Shown here piece after piece: positions 47,555 to 59,270 of a DNA stretch of 64,000 bases. The DNA is taken from the NCBI RefSeq assembly GCF_023554995.1, contig NZ_JAMJPK010000003.1:186001-250000 (forward strand). Reading direction: 5' to 3'. Under the pieces are notes generated by a model. It did not search any database. It was not told the DNA's origin and worked only from the letters and a program-made list of their open reading frames with translations. Position numbers and translations under genes: made by a program. Within the stretch, counting starts at the first letter, position 1. Every line of letters begins with the position of its first letter. The stretch is from Halomonas gemina (GTDB taxonomy: Bacteria > Pseudomonadota > Gammaproteobacteria > Pseudomonadales > Halomonadaceae).

Positions 47555-48868
47555 ATGGCCGCCCCCGAGATCAGCCAGACCCGCCTCTTCGAGTGGCTCA
47601 CCGGTGACGAGGACAGCCGGATGTGCCGGGACATCCCGGACGAGGCCTGCGACGAGCAGCCGCGCAACTTCTTTCTGCACCTGCTGGCGGCACTCGGCAA
47701 CAAGCTGGCCGACGAGCTCGCAAGCGCCCGCCTGGTGCTGCCCTGGCTGCTGGGGGTGATCGGCGCCCCGCTGTGGATGGTCGGCCTGCTGGTACCGATC
47801 CGCGAGTCGGGTGCCCTGCTGCCCCAGCTGTTCGTGGCCGGCTTCATCCGGCTCAAGCCCGAGCGCAAGTGGGTCTGGGTGCTGGGCGGTGCCCTGCAGG
47901 CCCTGGCCGCCGCCCTGCTGGCCCTGCTGGCGCTGCTCGGCAGCGGGGCCGTCGGGGGTGGCCTGGTGCTCGCCGTGCTGGTGGCGCTGTCGCTGGCCCG
48001 GGGCCTGTCCTCGATCGCCACCAAGGACGTGATGGGCAAGACCATCGCCAAGCAGCGCCGTGGCACCCTGATGGGCTGGAGCGGCGGCGTGGCCGGCGCC
48101 GTGACCCTGGCCGCCGGCGGGGTGCTGATGCTGTTCGGCGACCGCCCGGGGGAGCTGGCGCTGGCCGTGCTGCTCGGGGTGGCGGCACTGGGCTGGGCCG
48201 TCAATGCCCTGTGCGCGGCGCGCATCAAGGAGACCCCCGGTGCCGTGGAGGGCGGCGAGAATGCCTGGGAGAGCGTCAAGCTGGGGCTGCGCCTGCTGCG
48301 CGACGACCGCGCCTTCCTGCACTTCAACCTCTCCCGCGCCCTGCTGCTGGCCAGCGCCCTGGCCCTGCCCTATGTGGCACTGCTCGGCCAGCAGCAGAGC
48401 GGCGCCGAACTCGGCGGCCTGGGCATCCTGATCGTGGTCTCGGGCGTGGCCGGCATGCTGGCGAGCCCGCTGTGGGGCAAGCGCGCCGATGCCTCGAGCC
48501 GCCGGGTGATGCGCGACGGCGGCCTGGGCACTGCGGCCGGCTGCCTGCTCGGGGCGGCCTTCGCCTGGCTGCCCGGCGCCTGGAGCGAGACCGTCTGGCC
48601 CTATGCGCTGGTCTATGCGCTGCTGGTGATCGTGCATGCCGGCGTTCGCCTGGGCCGCAAGACCTATATCGTCGACATGGCCGGCAGCGACAAGCGCGCC
48701 CTCTATGTGGCGCTCTCCAACACCCTAACCGGCGTGCTGATGCTGCTCGTGGGCGGGCTCGTCGGCCTTCTCGCCCAGTGGCTCGGCAGCGCCGGGCTAC
48801 TGGCGTGCCTGGCGCTGATGGGCCTCGGCGCGGCCGCAAGTGCCTGGCGCCTGCCCGAGGTAGAATGA
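47555..48868 (+). CDS. Major facilitator superfamily transporter
   Basis: A 437 aa membrane protein with about 12 helices. The loop after TM2 (LFVAGFIRLKPERKWVW) and the TM4-5 region (GLSSIATKDVMGKTIAKQRRGTLMGWSGGVAGAVTLAAGG) mark a poorly studied MFS group. The acidic N-terminal 40 residues are cytoplasmic. The ATG at 47555 has an AGGGAG ribosome site. Substrate is unknown; no informative neighbour. Confidence 0.82.
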   Translation: MAAPEISQTRLFEWLTGDEDSRMCRDIPDEACDEQPRNFFLHLLAALGNKLADELASARLVLPWLLGVIGAPLWMVGLLVPIRESGALLPQLFVAGFIRLKPERKWVWVLGGALQALAAALLALLALLGSGAVGGGLVLAVLVALSLARGLSSIATKDVMGKTIAKQRRGTLMGWSGGVAGAVTLAAGGVLMLFGDRPGELALAVLLGVAALGWAVNALCAARIKETPGAVEGGENAWESVKLGLRLLRDDRAFLHFNLSRALLLASALALPYVALLGQQQSGAELGGLGILIVVSGVAGMLASPLWGKRADASSRRVMRDGGLGTAAGCLLGAAFAWLPGAWSETVWPYALVYALLVIVHAGVRLGRKTYIVDMAGSDKRALYVALSNTLTGVLMLLVGGLVGLLAQWLGSAGLLACLALMGLGAAASAWRLPEVE

Positions 48869-48983
48869 GTCGTCGGCGAGCCGGCGCGTTGAAATCCCGA
48901 CGTCGGCTGGCCATGATGAGGGCAATATCCCGCTCCTTGCCGCCACGCGATGCGCCAAGGGCACCGCGACAGGAAGCCTCTGC

Positions 48984-49418
48984 ATGAAACGATCCCCCTT
49001 GATCAGCCCGGAACTGCTGGAACGCATCATCGATGCCTCCGAGGACGGCATCGTGGTCGCCGAGCAGGAGGGCGACGAGAACATCCTGATCTACGTCAAC
49101 CGGGGTTTCGAGCGCCTCACCGGCTACAGTGCCGACGAGATCCTCTACCAGGACTGCCGTTTCCTGCAGAACGAGGACCGCGACCAGCCGGGACTCGATG
49201 CCATCCGCAAGGCCCTGAAGGCGGGCCGCCCCTGCCGCGAGGTGCTGCGCAACTACCGCAAGGACGGCACCCTCTTCTACAACGAGCTCTCCATCACTCC
49301 CATGTACGACGAGGACGATCACCTCACCTACTACATCGGGGTGCAGAAGGATGTCACCGAGCGCGTCGAGGCCCAGCTGGAGCTCGAGCGGCTCAAGGTC
49401 GAACACGGCCTGAGCTGA
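48984..49418 (+). CDS. Short LOV-domain blue-light photoreceptor
   Basis: A 144 aa single-domain LOV protein very like Pseudomonas putida SB1-LOV in length and sequence. The flavin-adduct cysteine is Cys58 in YQDCRFLQNEDRDQ. FMN contacts are present: Asn39 and the FERLTGYS helix, Gln62, Arg66, Asn90 and Asn100 (RNYRKDGTLFYNELSI), and Gln121 (YYIGVQKDVTER). Short helical caps flank the core and there is no effector domain, so output must be by protein-protein contact or dimer change. It sits after the MFS gene (115-base gap) and before a 30-bp palindrome. Confidence 0.93.
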   Translation: MKRSPLISPELLERIIDASEDGIVVAEQEGDENILIYVNRGFERLTGYSADEILYQDCRFLQNEDRDQPGLDAIRKALKAGRPCREVLRNYRKDGTLFYNELSITPMYDEDDHLTYYIGVQKDVTERVEAQLELERLKVEHGLS

Positions 49419-49487
49419 GACGACGCGACACGGCGGCGAAAAAAGCCCCGGGGAGGGCTTGTGTCCATCCTTCCTTGACGCTATATA

Positions 49488-49517
49488 GCCAGCAGGCAAC
49501 GGCCGTTGCCTGCTGGC
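49488..49517. repeat. Perfect 30-bp palindrome after the LOV gene
   Basis: Two 15-base arms (first arm GCCAGCAGGCAACGG) with no spacer, 70 bases past the LOV stop. It could be a terminator stem, but there is no T-run on either side; a protein-binding site is the alternative. Confidence 0.85.
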
Positions 49518-49605
49518 GCTTCAGGTTCCGCACCCGGGACGGGAAGCGATCAAATGATCCGCCGGACACCATCGCGTTCGGCCCCGGGCCATGGGAGGAC
49601 GTCGC

Positions 49606-49806
49606 ATGAGCCATGAACCCCTTCTCGACACCACCGACGACGCTCAGGACTACCTGGAAGCGGTCAACGACGACTACGTTCGTGTCCGCCCCAGCAGTCG
49701 TGCCGATACCCTGAGGGCCCGCCGACGCGTGGAGGCACTCATCGAGGAGCGCCGCCTGCGCCGCGCCATCGAAGACGACTGGGCCCTCGAGGAAGAGGAA
49801 GAGTAG
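49606..49806 (+). CDS. PA3496-family small protein
   Basis: A 66 aa soluble protein with an acidic N-terminus, a basic helical middle (RARRRVEALIEERRLRRAIEDDW) and an acidic tail. It resembles the PA3496 family of short gammaproteobacterial proteins, noted as putative envelope-integrity factors, but no function is established. A GGGAGGA ribosome site precedes the ATG at 49606, so it is probably translated. It lies between the LOV and ettA genes. Confidence 0.75.
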   Translation: MSHEPLLDTTDDAQDYLEAVNDDYVRVRPSSRADTLRARRRVEALIEERRLRRAIEDDWALEEEEE

Positions 49807-49896
49807 CCCCTGCCCCATCACCCGGGGATGCTGGCCTTTGGCGTCCCCGGGCTCTATCATCGTGGCCACTGACATCCCCCAACGAAGTGGCTTTAA

Positions 49897-51558
<1,662 letters not shown>

Positions 51559-51596
51559 GGAAACGCTGAATCCATGGCTGCATGGATAACGCCTAA

Positions 51597-51629
51597 TAAA
51601 CCCCACTGACCTCGCGGTCGTGGGGTTTT
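51597..51629 (+). terminator. Rho-independent terminator of ettA
   Basis: AACCCCAC and inner GACC pair with GGTC and GTGGGGTT around a short loop, followed by TTTTCC. Confidence 0.85.
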
Positions 51630-51635
51630 CCTATG

Positions 51636-51656
51636 GCTTACGGCTCAGCGCTTACT
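51636..51656. repeat. Three tandem heptamers GCTTACG-GCTCAGC-GCTTACT
   Basis: Directly after the ettA terminator. The middle unit is intermediate between the GCTTACG units at 5522-5549 and the GCTCGGC units at 13231-13300. Confidence 0.7.
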
Positions 51657-51733
51657 GCGCCTGGGTACAGGGTGGGGTTGCCCCCGACGACCAGACGCGC
51701 CATAAGGGGGACTCTTCCCGCGAGGAGTCGCCC

Positions 51734-53068
51734 ATGAGCGTCCTGCTGTCCTGGCCCGTCCACCTGCTCAAGGCCTACCGGCAGAGCATCGCCTACCTGC
51801 CCTCCCTGCTGGCGATGGCCTATGCCCTGCTGAGCCTCATCGCCCTGCTGCTGCCGATCTCCGACGACCGGCTGCCGACCCTGCTCACGCTGCTGGGCCT
51901 GGAGGCGCCGGAGAAGACCGGTGCACTGCTCGCCGCACTGCTCGGCGGCATGATCTCGCTGATGGTCTTCAGCTTCTCCATGGTGATGTCGGTGCTCTCC
52001 CAGGCCGGCGGGCAGTTTTCCCACAAGCTGGTGTTCGGCCTGATCTCCGAGCGCCCCCACCAGTGGGTGCTGGGCCATTACCTGGGCACCATCCTCTTCA
52101 TCCTGATGCTGCTGATGGTCCCGGACGTCGCCGAGGGCCAGGCGACCTGGCGGTCGCTGGCGATCTACCTGGCCTGCGCCATGGTGATCCACTGCCTGGC
52201 GCTGTTCGTCTACTTCATTCACAACGCCTCGCAGTCGATCCAGGTCGATGCCGTGGCCGCCGACCTGCACCAGTCCACGCTCGCCTCCCTGCAGGCGCTG
52301 CAGTCCCGCCAGCAAGGCAAGGAGTGGCGCATCCTGGCCGTCGCCCGGTCATCCGGCCGCCAGCATGCCATCCATGCCCACCGCGCCGGCTACCTGCAGA
52401 ATGCCGACCTCTCCGCCCTGGCCAAGCTGGCGCGCCGCGTCGACGGCGTCGTGCACCTTCACTTCCGCTTCGGCGACTACGTGGTGGAGGGGCTGCCGAT
52501 CCTCTCGCTGGAGGCCGCGGCGGCCCCCGAGGCGAGCTGGTGCGACGAGGTCCGGGCCACCCTGACCTACGTGGAGGGGGAGTCGATCACCGAGCACCAC
52601 GTGTTCGGCATGACCCAGCTGATGGAGGTCGCCCTGAAGGCGCTCTCGCCGGGCATCAACGACCCCGGCACCGCCCGGCTGTGCCTGCACCGCCTGACCG
52701 ACCTGCTGCGCCGGCGCCTCGAGTGGCGGCCCTGCGATGCGCTCTTCGACCAGGAGGGAACCTGCCGGGTGACCTGGCAGGTAGAGGACTTCGAGAGCCT
52801 GCTCTACCGGCTCTTCCAGCCCATCCTGCGCTATGGCAAAGAGGATCTGAGCATCGGCCTCGGGGTGCTCAAGGCACTGAAGACCCTATCGCTGTTCGCC
52901 GAGCAGGAGGATCTCGAGACCCTCCAGGCCCATGCCGACCGGGTGGTGGAGACGCTGTCCCGGGAGGCGAGCCATCCGCTGGACCGGCGCTTCGTCTCGG
53001 CGCGCCTGGACGACGGCCTCCATCGGCTCAGGCTCCCGGCCGCCCTGCCCGACCGACAGGAGGCCTGA
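51734..53068 (+). CDS. DUF2254 membrane protein
   Basis: A 444 aa predicted inner-membrane protein of the DUF2254 family. It has four helices in the first 165 residues (YLPSLLAMAYALLSLIALLLP, ALLGGMISLMVFSFSMVMSVLS, LGTILFILMLLMV, AIYLACAMVIHCLALFVYFIH) and then a soluble domain with the family block GVVHLHFRFGDYVVEGLPIL and LMEVALKALSPGINDPGTA. Function is unknown. The ATG at 51734 has GAGGAG upstream. It converges on lpxL with 16 bases between the stops. Confidence 0.88.
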   Translation: MSVLLSWPVHLLKAYRQSIAYLPSLLAMAYALLSLIALLLPISDDRLPTLLTLLGLEAPEKTGALLAALLGGMISLMVFSFSMVMSVLSQAGGQFSHKLVFGLISERPHQWVLGHYLGTILFILMLLMVPDVAEGQATWRSLAIYLACAMVIHCLALFVYFIHNASQSIQVDAVAADLHQSTLASLQALQSRQQGKEWRILAVARSSGRQHAIHAHRAGYLQNADLSALAKLARRVDGVVHLHFRFGDYVVEGLPILSLEAAAAPEASWCDEVRATLTYVEGESITEHHVFGMTQLMEVALKALSPGINDPGTARLCLHRLTDLLRRRLEWRPCDALFDQEGTCRVTWQVEDFESLLYRLFQPILRYGKEDLSIGLGVLKALKTLSLFAEQEDLETLQAHADRVVETLSREASHPLDRRFVSARLDDGLHRLRLPAALPDRQEA

Positions 53069-53084
53069 TCGCCGCCGGCCGGCG

Positions 53085-54002
53085 TCAGTAGAGCTTCGGC
53101 TCTCCCGGCGGTCGGGTCTTGAAGCGCCGGTGCAGCCAGAGGTACTGCTCCGGATGACGGCGTATTGCCGCCTCGATCACCGCATTGATGCGGGTGGCAT
53201 CGGCCAGCTCGTCGCCGCTGGGGAAGTTCTCCAGCGGGGGGAGATACTCGAGGGTATAGGTGCGGTCATCGGGGTTGCGGTGAAAGATCAGCGGGATCAC
53301 CGGGGCCCCGGTCATGCGCGCGATGCGCGAGGTCATCCGCACCGTGGCCGCCGGGATGTCAAAGAAGGGGGCGAAGACGCTGGCATCGCGGCCGAAGTCC
53401 TGGTCCGGGGAGTACCAGACCGCGTGGCCGGCCTTGATGCGCCGCACCACGCCGCGCAGGTCGTGACGATCGAGGATCGCATCGAAGTAGGGGGCCCGGG
53501 CGCGCCCCATGAAGCGGTCGAAGAGCGGGTTGTCGTGGGGGCGCTGCACGGCGTCGGCGCGGAAGAAGAGCGCATGCAGCGCGGCCCCCAGGTCCAGGGT
53601 CGAGAAGTGCACCCCGAGGATCAGCGCCCCCCTCCCCTCGGCCTGCAAGCGGGCCCGGTGCTCCTGGCCCAGGAAGGTGACGCGATGGCGCAGGTGCTCG
53701 GGATCGCGGCACCAGCCGGTGGCCGTCTCGACGATGCCGATGCCGTTGGCGACGAAGGTCTCCCTGACCCGCCGGCGTTGCTGCGCCTCGTCGAGTTCGG
53801 GGAAGCAGAGGCGGATATTGGTCTCGGTGATATGGCGACGACGTCTGGCGAAGCGCCAGGCGGCCAGACCGATCGCCCGGCCGACCCACAGCTTCAGCCG
53901 CCAGGGCAGCCAGGCCACCACATGCATGGCGCCGATGGCCAGCCAGGTGGGCCAGTAGCGCGGATGGGCCCAATGGCGTGGATGAACATAGGATCTACCC
54001 AT
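53085..54002 (-). CDS. lpxL: Lipid A biosynthesis lauroyl acyltransferase (LpxL/HtrB type)
   Basis: Adds a secondary acyl chain to Kdo-lipid A at the inner membrane. The 305 aa protein has an N-terminal anchor helix (about 18-45), the catalytic HX4D motif His132-Asp137 (ILGVHFSTLDLG), then GVVRRIKAGHAVWYSPDQDFG, FFDIPAATVRMTSRIARMTGAPVIP and the C-terminal YLWLHRRFKTRP. It is the LpxL rather than LpxM type by overall similarity, not certain. Its start lies eight bases inside the end of alr. Confidence 0.9.
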   Translation of the reverse strand: MGRSYVHPRHWAHPRYWPTWLAIGAMHVVAWLPWRLKLWVGRAIGLAAWRFARRRRHITETNIRLCFPELDEAQQRRRVRETFVANGIGIVETATGWCRDPEHLRHRVTFLGQEHRARLQAEGRGALILGVHFSTLDLGAALHALFFRADAVQRPHDNPLFDRFMGRARAPYFDAILDRHDLRGVVRRIKAGHAVWYSPDQDFGRDASVFAPFFDIPAATVRMTSRIARMTGAPVIPLIFHRNPDDRTYTLEYLPPLENFPSGDELADATRINAVIEAAIRRHPEQYLWLHRRFKTRPPGEPKLY

Positions 54003-55092
54003 GATAGCGCCTGGGCACCCTCGGCAGCACCCCGGTGAGCAGCGTGTAGCTGATGGTGTCGCAATGGCGGGCCACCTCGTCCACCGACAGCAGCGCGCCG
54101 TTCGCGGCCCGCCCCCAGAGCACCACCTCGCTGCCGATGTCGGCCTCGGGAAGGTCGGTGAGGTCCACCGTCAGCATGTCCATCGAGACCTTGCCGGCGA
54201 TGGCCGTGCGTTGCCCGTCGACCAGCACCGGGGTGCCGTCGGCGGCATGCCGGTCATAGCCGTCACCGTAGCCACAGGCGACCACGCCGATCCGCGAGGG
54301 GCGTGGCGCCTTCCAGCGCCCGGCATAACCCACCGGCTCGCCCGTGGCGAGTTCGCGCACGGCGATGATCGCGGAGCGCAGGGTCATCACCGGCGCCAGG
54401 CGACGGCTCGCCTCGTTGGAGGCCTCCAGCGGGTCGCTGCCGTAGAGCATCACCCCCGGGCGGTTCCAGGCGCCATGCGCCTCGGGCCAGGCCAGGGTGG
54501 CGGGCGAGTTGGCGAGGCAGGTGGGGGCCTCGAGCCGAATGGCCAGGTCGTCGAGCAGCTCGAGCTGGCGCCGGAAGTAGCCGGGCTCCAGGGCATCGGC
54601 GGTGGCGAAGTGGCTCATCAGGTGCAGGTCGCAGGCCTGGTCGGGCACCGCGGCGAGGCGCGCCCAGACCGCCTCGGCCTGCTCCGGTGGGAAGCCCAGC
54701 CGGTGCATGCCCGAATCCACCTTGACCCACACCGGGATAGGGCGCGCGGGACGATAGGCGAGCAGCGCCTCCAGCTGCCAGTCGGCGTGCACCGCGATCC
54801 ACAGCCCCAGCGCCTCGACCCGCTCGAGCTCGGCGGCCTCGAAGATGCCCTCGAGCAGCACGATGGGCGCCGTGATGCCCCCTTCGCGCAGGGCCTCGGC
54901 TTCCTCGAGGCAGGCCACGGCAAAGGCCGGCGCCAGCTCCTCGAGTGCCCGGGCACAGGCCACGGCGCCATGGCCGTAGGCATCGGCCTTGATCACCGCG
55001 ACGGCGCGGCTGTGGGGGGCCTGGTCACGGGCCAGGCGATAGTTGTGACGCAGGGCGTCGAGGTCGATATCGGCGATCAGCGGCCGGGCCAT
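53995..55092 (-). CDS. alr: Alanine racemase
   Basis: PLP enzyme that makes D-alanine for peptidoglycan. The 365 aa protein has the PLP lysine Lys35 in VAVIKADAYGHG, the catalytic Tyr256 in GEPVGYAGRW, SRIGVVACGYGDGYDR and the KVSMDMLTVDLT motif. The ATG at 55090-55092 gives the family N-terminus; the open frame before it is not used. It overlaps lpxL by eight bases, so D-alanine and lipid A acylation genes share a transcript. The gap up to rpoS holds only a hairpin. Confidence 0.95.
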   Translation of the reverse strand: MARPLIADIDLDALRHNYRLARDQAPHSRAVAVIKADAYGHGAVACARALEELAPAFAVACLEEAEALREGGITAPIVLLEGIFEAAELERVEALGLWIAVHADWQLEALLAYRPARPIPVWVKVDSGMHRLGFPPEQAEAVWARLAAVPDQACDLHLMSHFATADALEPGYFRRQLELLDDLAIRLEAPTCLANSPATLAWPEAHGAWNRPGVMLYGSDPLEASNEASRRLAPVMTLRSAIIAVRELATGEPVGYAGRWKAPRPSRIGVVACGYGDGYDRHAADGTPVLVDGQRTAIAGKVSMDMLTVDLTDLPEADIGSEVVLWGRAANGALLSVDEVARHCDTISYTLLTGVLPRVPRRYHG

Positions 55093-55255
55093 GGTCGGGG
55101 TCCTGGAGCGTCGATGGGAAACGCCACGATTATCCACCAAAGAGCAGGACATTTCACGGCACAAGACACTGGCAGGAGCGCAGACGGCAGGATAGAGGGA
55201 AAAGGAAACACCGGACGGATGTATCATCCACCCGTCAGGTGGTTGTGGCGTGCCG

Positions 55256-55278
55256 GTGCCGGAGCAGGTCTCCGGCAC
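55256..55278 (-). terminator. Hairpin after rpoS
   Basis: GTGCCGGAG-CAGGT-CTCCGGCAC, six bases past the rpoS stop, with no T-tail on the minus strand. Likely a terminator or 3' stabilising stem. Confidence 0.5.
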
Positions 55279-55284
55279 GTGACA

Positions 55285-56298
55285 TCACTCGAAGATGGCA
55301 TCCAGCGAGAGGCCCTGCTTGTCGAGCATGCGGCGCAGCTTCTTGAGCGCCTCCACCTGGATCTGGCGGACCCGTTCGCGCGTCAGGCCGATCTCCTCGC
55401 CGACCTGCTCGAGGGTCGCGGCCTCGTGGCCGCGCAGGCCGAAGCGGCGTACCACCACCTCCATCTGCTTCTCGGTGAGCTCGGCTAGCCACTCGTCGAC
55501 GTGCTGGCGCACGTCGCCATCCACCAGGGTAGATTCCGGGCCCTGGTCATTGTCGTCGGCCAGGGTCTCGATCAGCGGCTTGTCGCTCTCGCTGCCCATC
55601 GGGTAGTCGACGGAGGAGACCCGCTCGTTGAGGCCCATCATCTTCTTGACGGTCTCCACCGGCTTGTCGAGGTAGTCGGCGACCTCCTCGGCCGTGGCCT
55701 CGTGGTCGAGCTTCTGGGTCAACTCGCGGCCCGCCCGCAGGTAGATGTTGAGTTCCTTGACCACATGGATCGGCAGCCGGATGGTGCGGGTCTGGTTCAT
55801 CAGCGCCCGCTCGATGGTCTGGCGGATCCACCAGGTGGCATAGGTAGAGAAACGGAAGCCGCGCTCGGGGTCGAACTTCTCCACCGCGCGGATCAGGCCC
55901 AGGTTACCCTCCTCGATCAGGTCGAGCAGGGTGAGGCCACGGTTGAGATAGCGCCGGGCGATCTTCACCACCAGGCGCAGGTTCGACTCGATCATCCGCG
56001 AACGACCCAGCGGATCACCCTTGCGCGCCAGGCGGCCAAAATAGACCTCTTCCTCCGGCGTCAGCAGCGGCGAGAAGCCGATCTCGTTGAGGTAGATCTG
56101 GGTGGCATCGAGGCTGTGACGGTGGTGGCGATCCTCACGGCTCAGCGCCTTCTCGAAGGCCTCCTCGTCGCCGGCCACCGTCTCCTCGTCTTCGATCTCC
56201 TCCCGTTCCAGCTCATCCTCGCTCTCTACAGCGTCCTCGTCCGCCTCGTCGGCGGAGACCAGATTCACATCCTGAAGGTCCCGTTCAAGCATGCTCAT
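55285..56298 (-). CDS. rpoS: RNA polymerase sigma factor RpoS
   Basis: Stationary-phase and general-stress sigma factor. The 337 aa protein has an acidic N-terminus, region 1.2 ([28 protein letters not shown]), region 2 ([55 protein letters not shown]), region 3 and region 4 ([45 protein letters not shown]). The first ATG (56296-56298) and one two codons later are both possible. It lies downstream of nlpD, whose coding region often carries the main rpoS promoter. The gap 56299-56415 includes an AT-rich stretch at 56361-56376 that could hold a promoter. Confidence 0.97.
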   Translation of the reverse strand: MSMLERDLQDVNLVSADEADEDAVESEDELEREEIEDEETVAGDEEAFEKALSREDRHHRHSLDATQIYLNEIGFSPLLTPEEEVYFGRLARKGDPLGRSRMIESNLRLVVKIARRYLNRGLTLLDLIEEGNLGLIRAVEKFDPERGFRFSTYATWWIRQTIERALMNQTRTIRLPIHVVKELNIYLRAGRELTQKLDHEATAEEVADYLDKPVETVKKMMGLNERVSSVDYPMGSESDKPLIETLADDNDQGPESTLVDGDVRQHVDEWLAELTEKQMEVVVRRFGLRGHEAATLEQVGEEIGLTRERVRQIQVEALKKLRRMLDKQGLSLDAIFE

Positions 56299-56415
56299 CG
56301 ATTGCTACCCCATGGTTGCGACCGGGCGTCGTGGGTCCATGGCCGGACGATCGACGCGCGAATTTATTATTGTACGGCACCCCCGTCATGGATCCGGTGC
56401 GAGCCGACCGTCGGA

Positions 56416-57613
56416 TCAGCGGGCAGGCAGGAACTCGAGGGGATCCTGAGGCTGGCCATCCTTGCGCACCTCGAAATGCAGCCTGACGTCCTCGGCATCG
56501 CTGTCACCCATGGTGGCGATGACCTCACCGGCCTCGACCACATCGTTCTCCTTGACGTTCAGGGTGTCGTTGTGGGCATAGGCACTCAGGAACTGGTCAT
56601 TGTGCTTGAGCAGGATCAGGTTGCCGTAGCCCCTGACGCCGCTGCCCGCATAGACCACGATTCCCGGGCCGGCTGCCTTGACAGGTTGCCCCTTTTGACC
56701 GGCGATATCAATGCCGGCGGTGATGGTTCCGCCCTCGCCGAACTGGCCGACCACGTCACCCTCGACCGGCCACCGCCAGGGCACCTCATCCACCGGGGTA
56801 TAGCTGCGCCCGGCGCGCTGTTCGGTGGCCGGCTCACCGGCGACCGAGGTCCCGGCATCGGCGCCCGCCTCGTCCTCTTGCGTGGACGCCCGGGCGACCT
56901 GGGCCGCCTCGTCCTCGGCCGCCGCATCGCTGGGCTCGGGGCTACCCTGTGCCGCCGCACCGGCGGCCTGCTGCTGCTCGGCGTTCTCCGACTCCGTGTT
57001 CTCTGCCTCCGCGCGCGAGGCCAGCTCCCGCCGTTCGGCCAGGTCGCGCTCGCTCAGGCTGCCGTCCGCTCCCGGGCTGTCGTAGCTGTAGACCGGGCCC
57101 GGCCCCTGGTCGGCGCCCGAGACGGCATCGGCGCTCTCCATGGCCACCTGGCTGGGCCCCTCGGGCGCGTCGCCCGCGTCCTGGCGCTCGGTCGAGAGGC
57201 GCCGGTTGCGCTCGATGGCACTCTCGTCGGGCATCAGCCAGTCGAGCTCCTCGTCGCTCCCGGAGGCCTCGCCGCCGAGACCGGTGGCCACCACCCCACG
57301 GCCGCCGGACGCGTCCTCCGCGCCATCCTGACCGGAAGCCGCGGTGGCGCGCCCCTCGCCGCCCAGCACCAGCCGCTGACCGGGCTCGATGCGGTAGGGG
57401 GGACCGATGCGATTGAGGCGGGCCAGGTCGCGGTAGTCCATGTCATGGCGCCAGGCGATGCCGTAGAGCGTGTCGCCCGCTTCCACGGTGTATTCGGCGG
57501 GGGTCTCACCCGCCCGGCTGGCCGACAGGTCGCGGACCTGGACCGGCCCGCTGTCGCCCTGCTGGGCGGCACAGCCGGCCAGCGCCAGGGCCAGGCCAGA
57601 AATCAGAAATACC

Positions 57614-57621
<8 letters not shown>
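56416..57621 (-). CDS. nlpD: Murein hydrolase activator NlpD (LysM + M23 lipoprotein)
   Basis: Outer-membrane lipoprotein that activates amidase AmiC at division. The 401 aa protein has a lipobox LALAGC at about residue 16, a LysM domain (about 45-90: YTVEAGDTLYGIAWRHDMDYRDLARLN), a long acidic low-complexity linker (about 95-280) and a C-terminal M23 fold (about 300-398). The fold has lost catalytic ligands: the first His is missing in TAGIDIAG, and LHFEVRKDG remains. This is usual for NlpD, a non-enzymatic activator. The ATG at 57619-57621 is used. Its N-terminus overlaps the DUF368 gene by eight bases. Confidence 0.94.
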
Positions 57622-58585
<964 letters not shown>

Positions 58586-58615
58586 CAGCGGACTCCTTTC
58601 AACAAATGACGCCTC

Positions 58616-59251
58616 TCAACGAATGACGCCTTCCAGCAGCGGCACGAAGCGCACCGCCTCCAGCCGCTGTGTCTCGAAGCCCTCACCGCTGCGGCGCACA
58701 CGGGTCAGCCATTGCCGGCCATCCGGCTCGGCCAGCGGCGTGATCAGCACCCCCCCTTCGCCGAGCTGGGCGAGCAGCGGCGCAGGCAGCTCGCTGGCAC
58801 AGGCGGTCAGCAGGATGGCATCGAAGGGCGCCTCCTCCGGCCAGCCATGCCCCCCGTCGGCGAGGCGCAGCCGGGTGTTGCGGACCTTGAGCAGGCGCAG
58901 GCGGCCACCGGCACGACGATGCAGGGCATTGATTCGCTCCACCGACCAGAGTTCCTTCACCAGGCGCGACAGCACCAGGGTCTGGTAGCCGGAGCCGGTG
59001 CCCACCTCCAGCACCCGGGACGGCGCCTCCTGGATCACCAACTCGGTCATGCGCGCCACCATCCACGGCTGGGAGAGGGTCTGGCCATGGCCGATGGGCA
59101 GCGAAGTGTCCTCGTAGGCACGATGTGCCAGGGCCTCGTCGAGGAAGAGATGGCGCGGTTCCCGGGCCATCACCTCCAGCACCCGTGGGTCACGGATCCC
59201 CTGGCCGGCCAGGCGGCCGACCATGCGGTCCCGGGTTCGCTGCGATGTCAT
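58616..59251 (-). CDS. pcm: Protein-L-isoaspartate O-methyltransferase
   Basis: Repairs isoaspartyl damage using S-adenosylmethionine. The 211 aa protein begins MTSQRTRDRMVGRLAGQGI, as in Pseudomonas. It shows LPIGHGQTLSQPWMVARMTEL, the SAM motif VLEVGTGSGYQT and the C-terminal AVRFVPLLEGV. Two earlier in-frame ATGs exist (59284, 59317), but the family alignment supports 59251; the choice is not certain. The gene follows surE, as in E. coli. Confidence 0.92.
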   Translation of the reverse strand: MTSQRTRDRMVGRLAGQGIRDPRVLEVMAREPRHLFLDEALAHRAYEDTSLPIGHGQTLSQPWMVARMTELVIQEAPSRVLEVGTGSGYQTLVLSRLVKELWSVERINALHRRAGGRLRLLKVRNTRLRLADGGHGWPEEAPFDAILLTACASELPAPLLAQLGEGGVLITPLAEPDGRQWLTRVRRSGEGFETQRLEAVRFVPLLEGVIR

Positions 59252-59270
59252 GCCGACACCGCGCAGCAGA

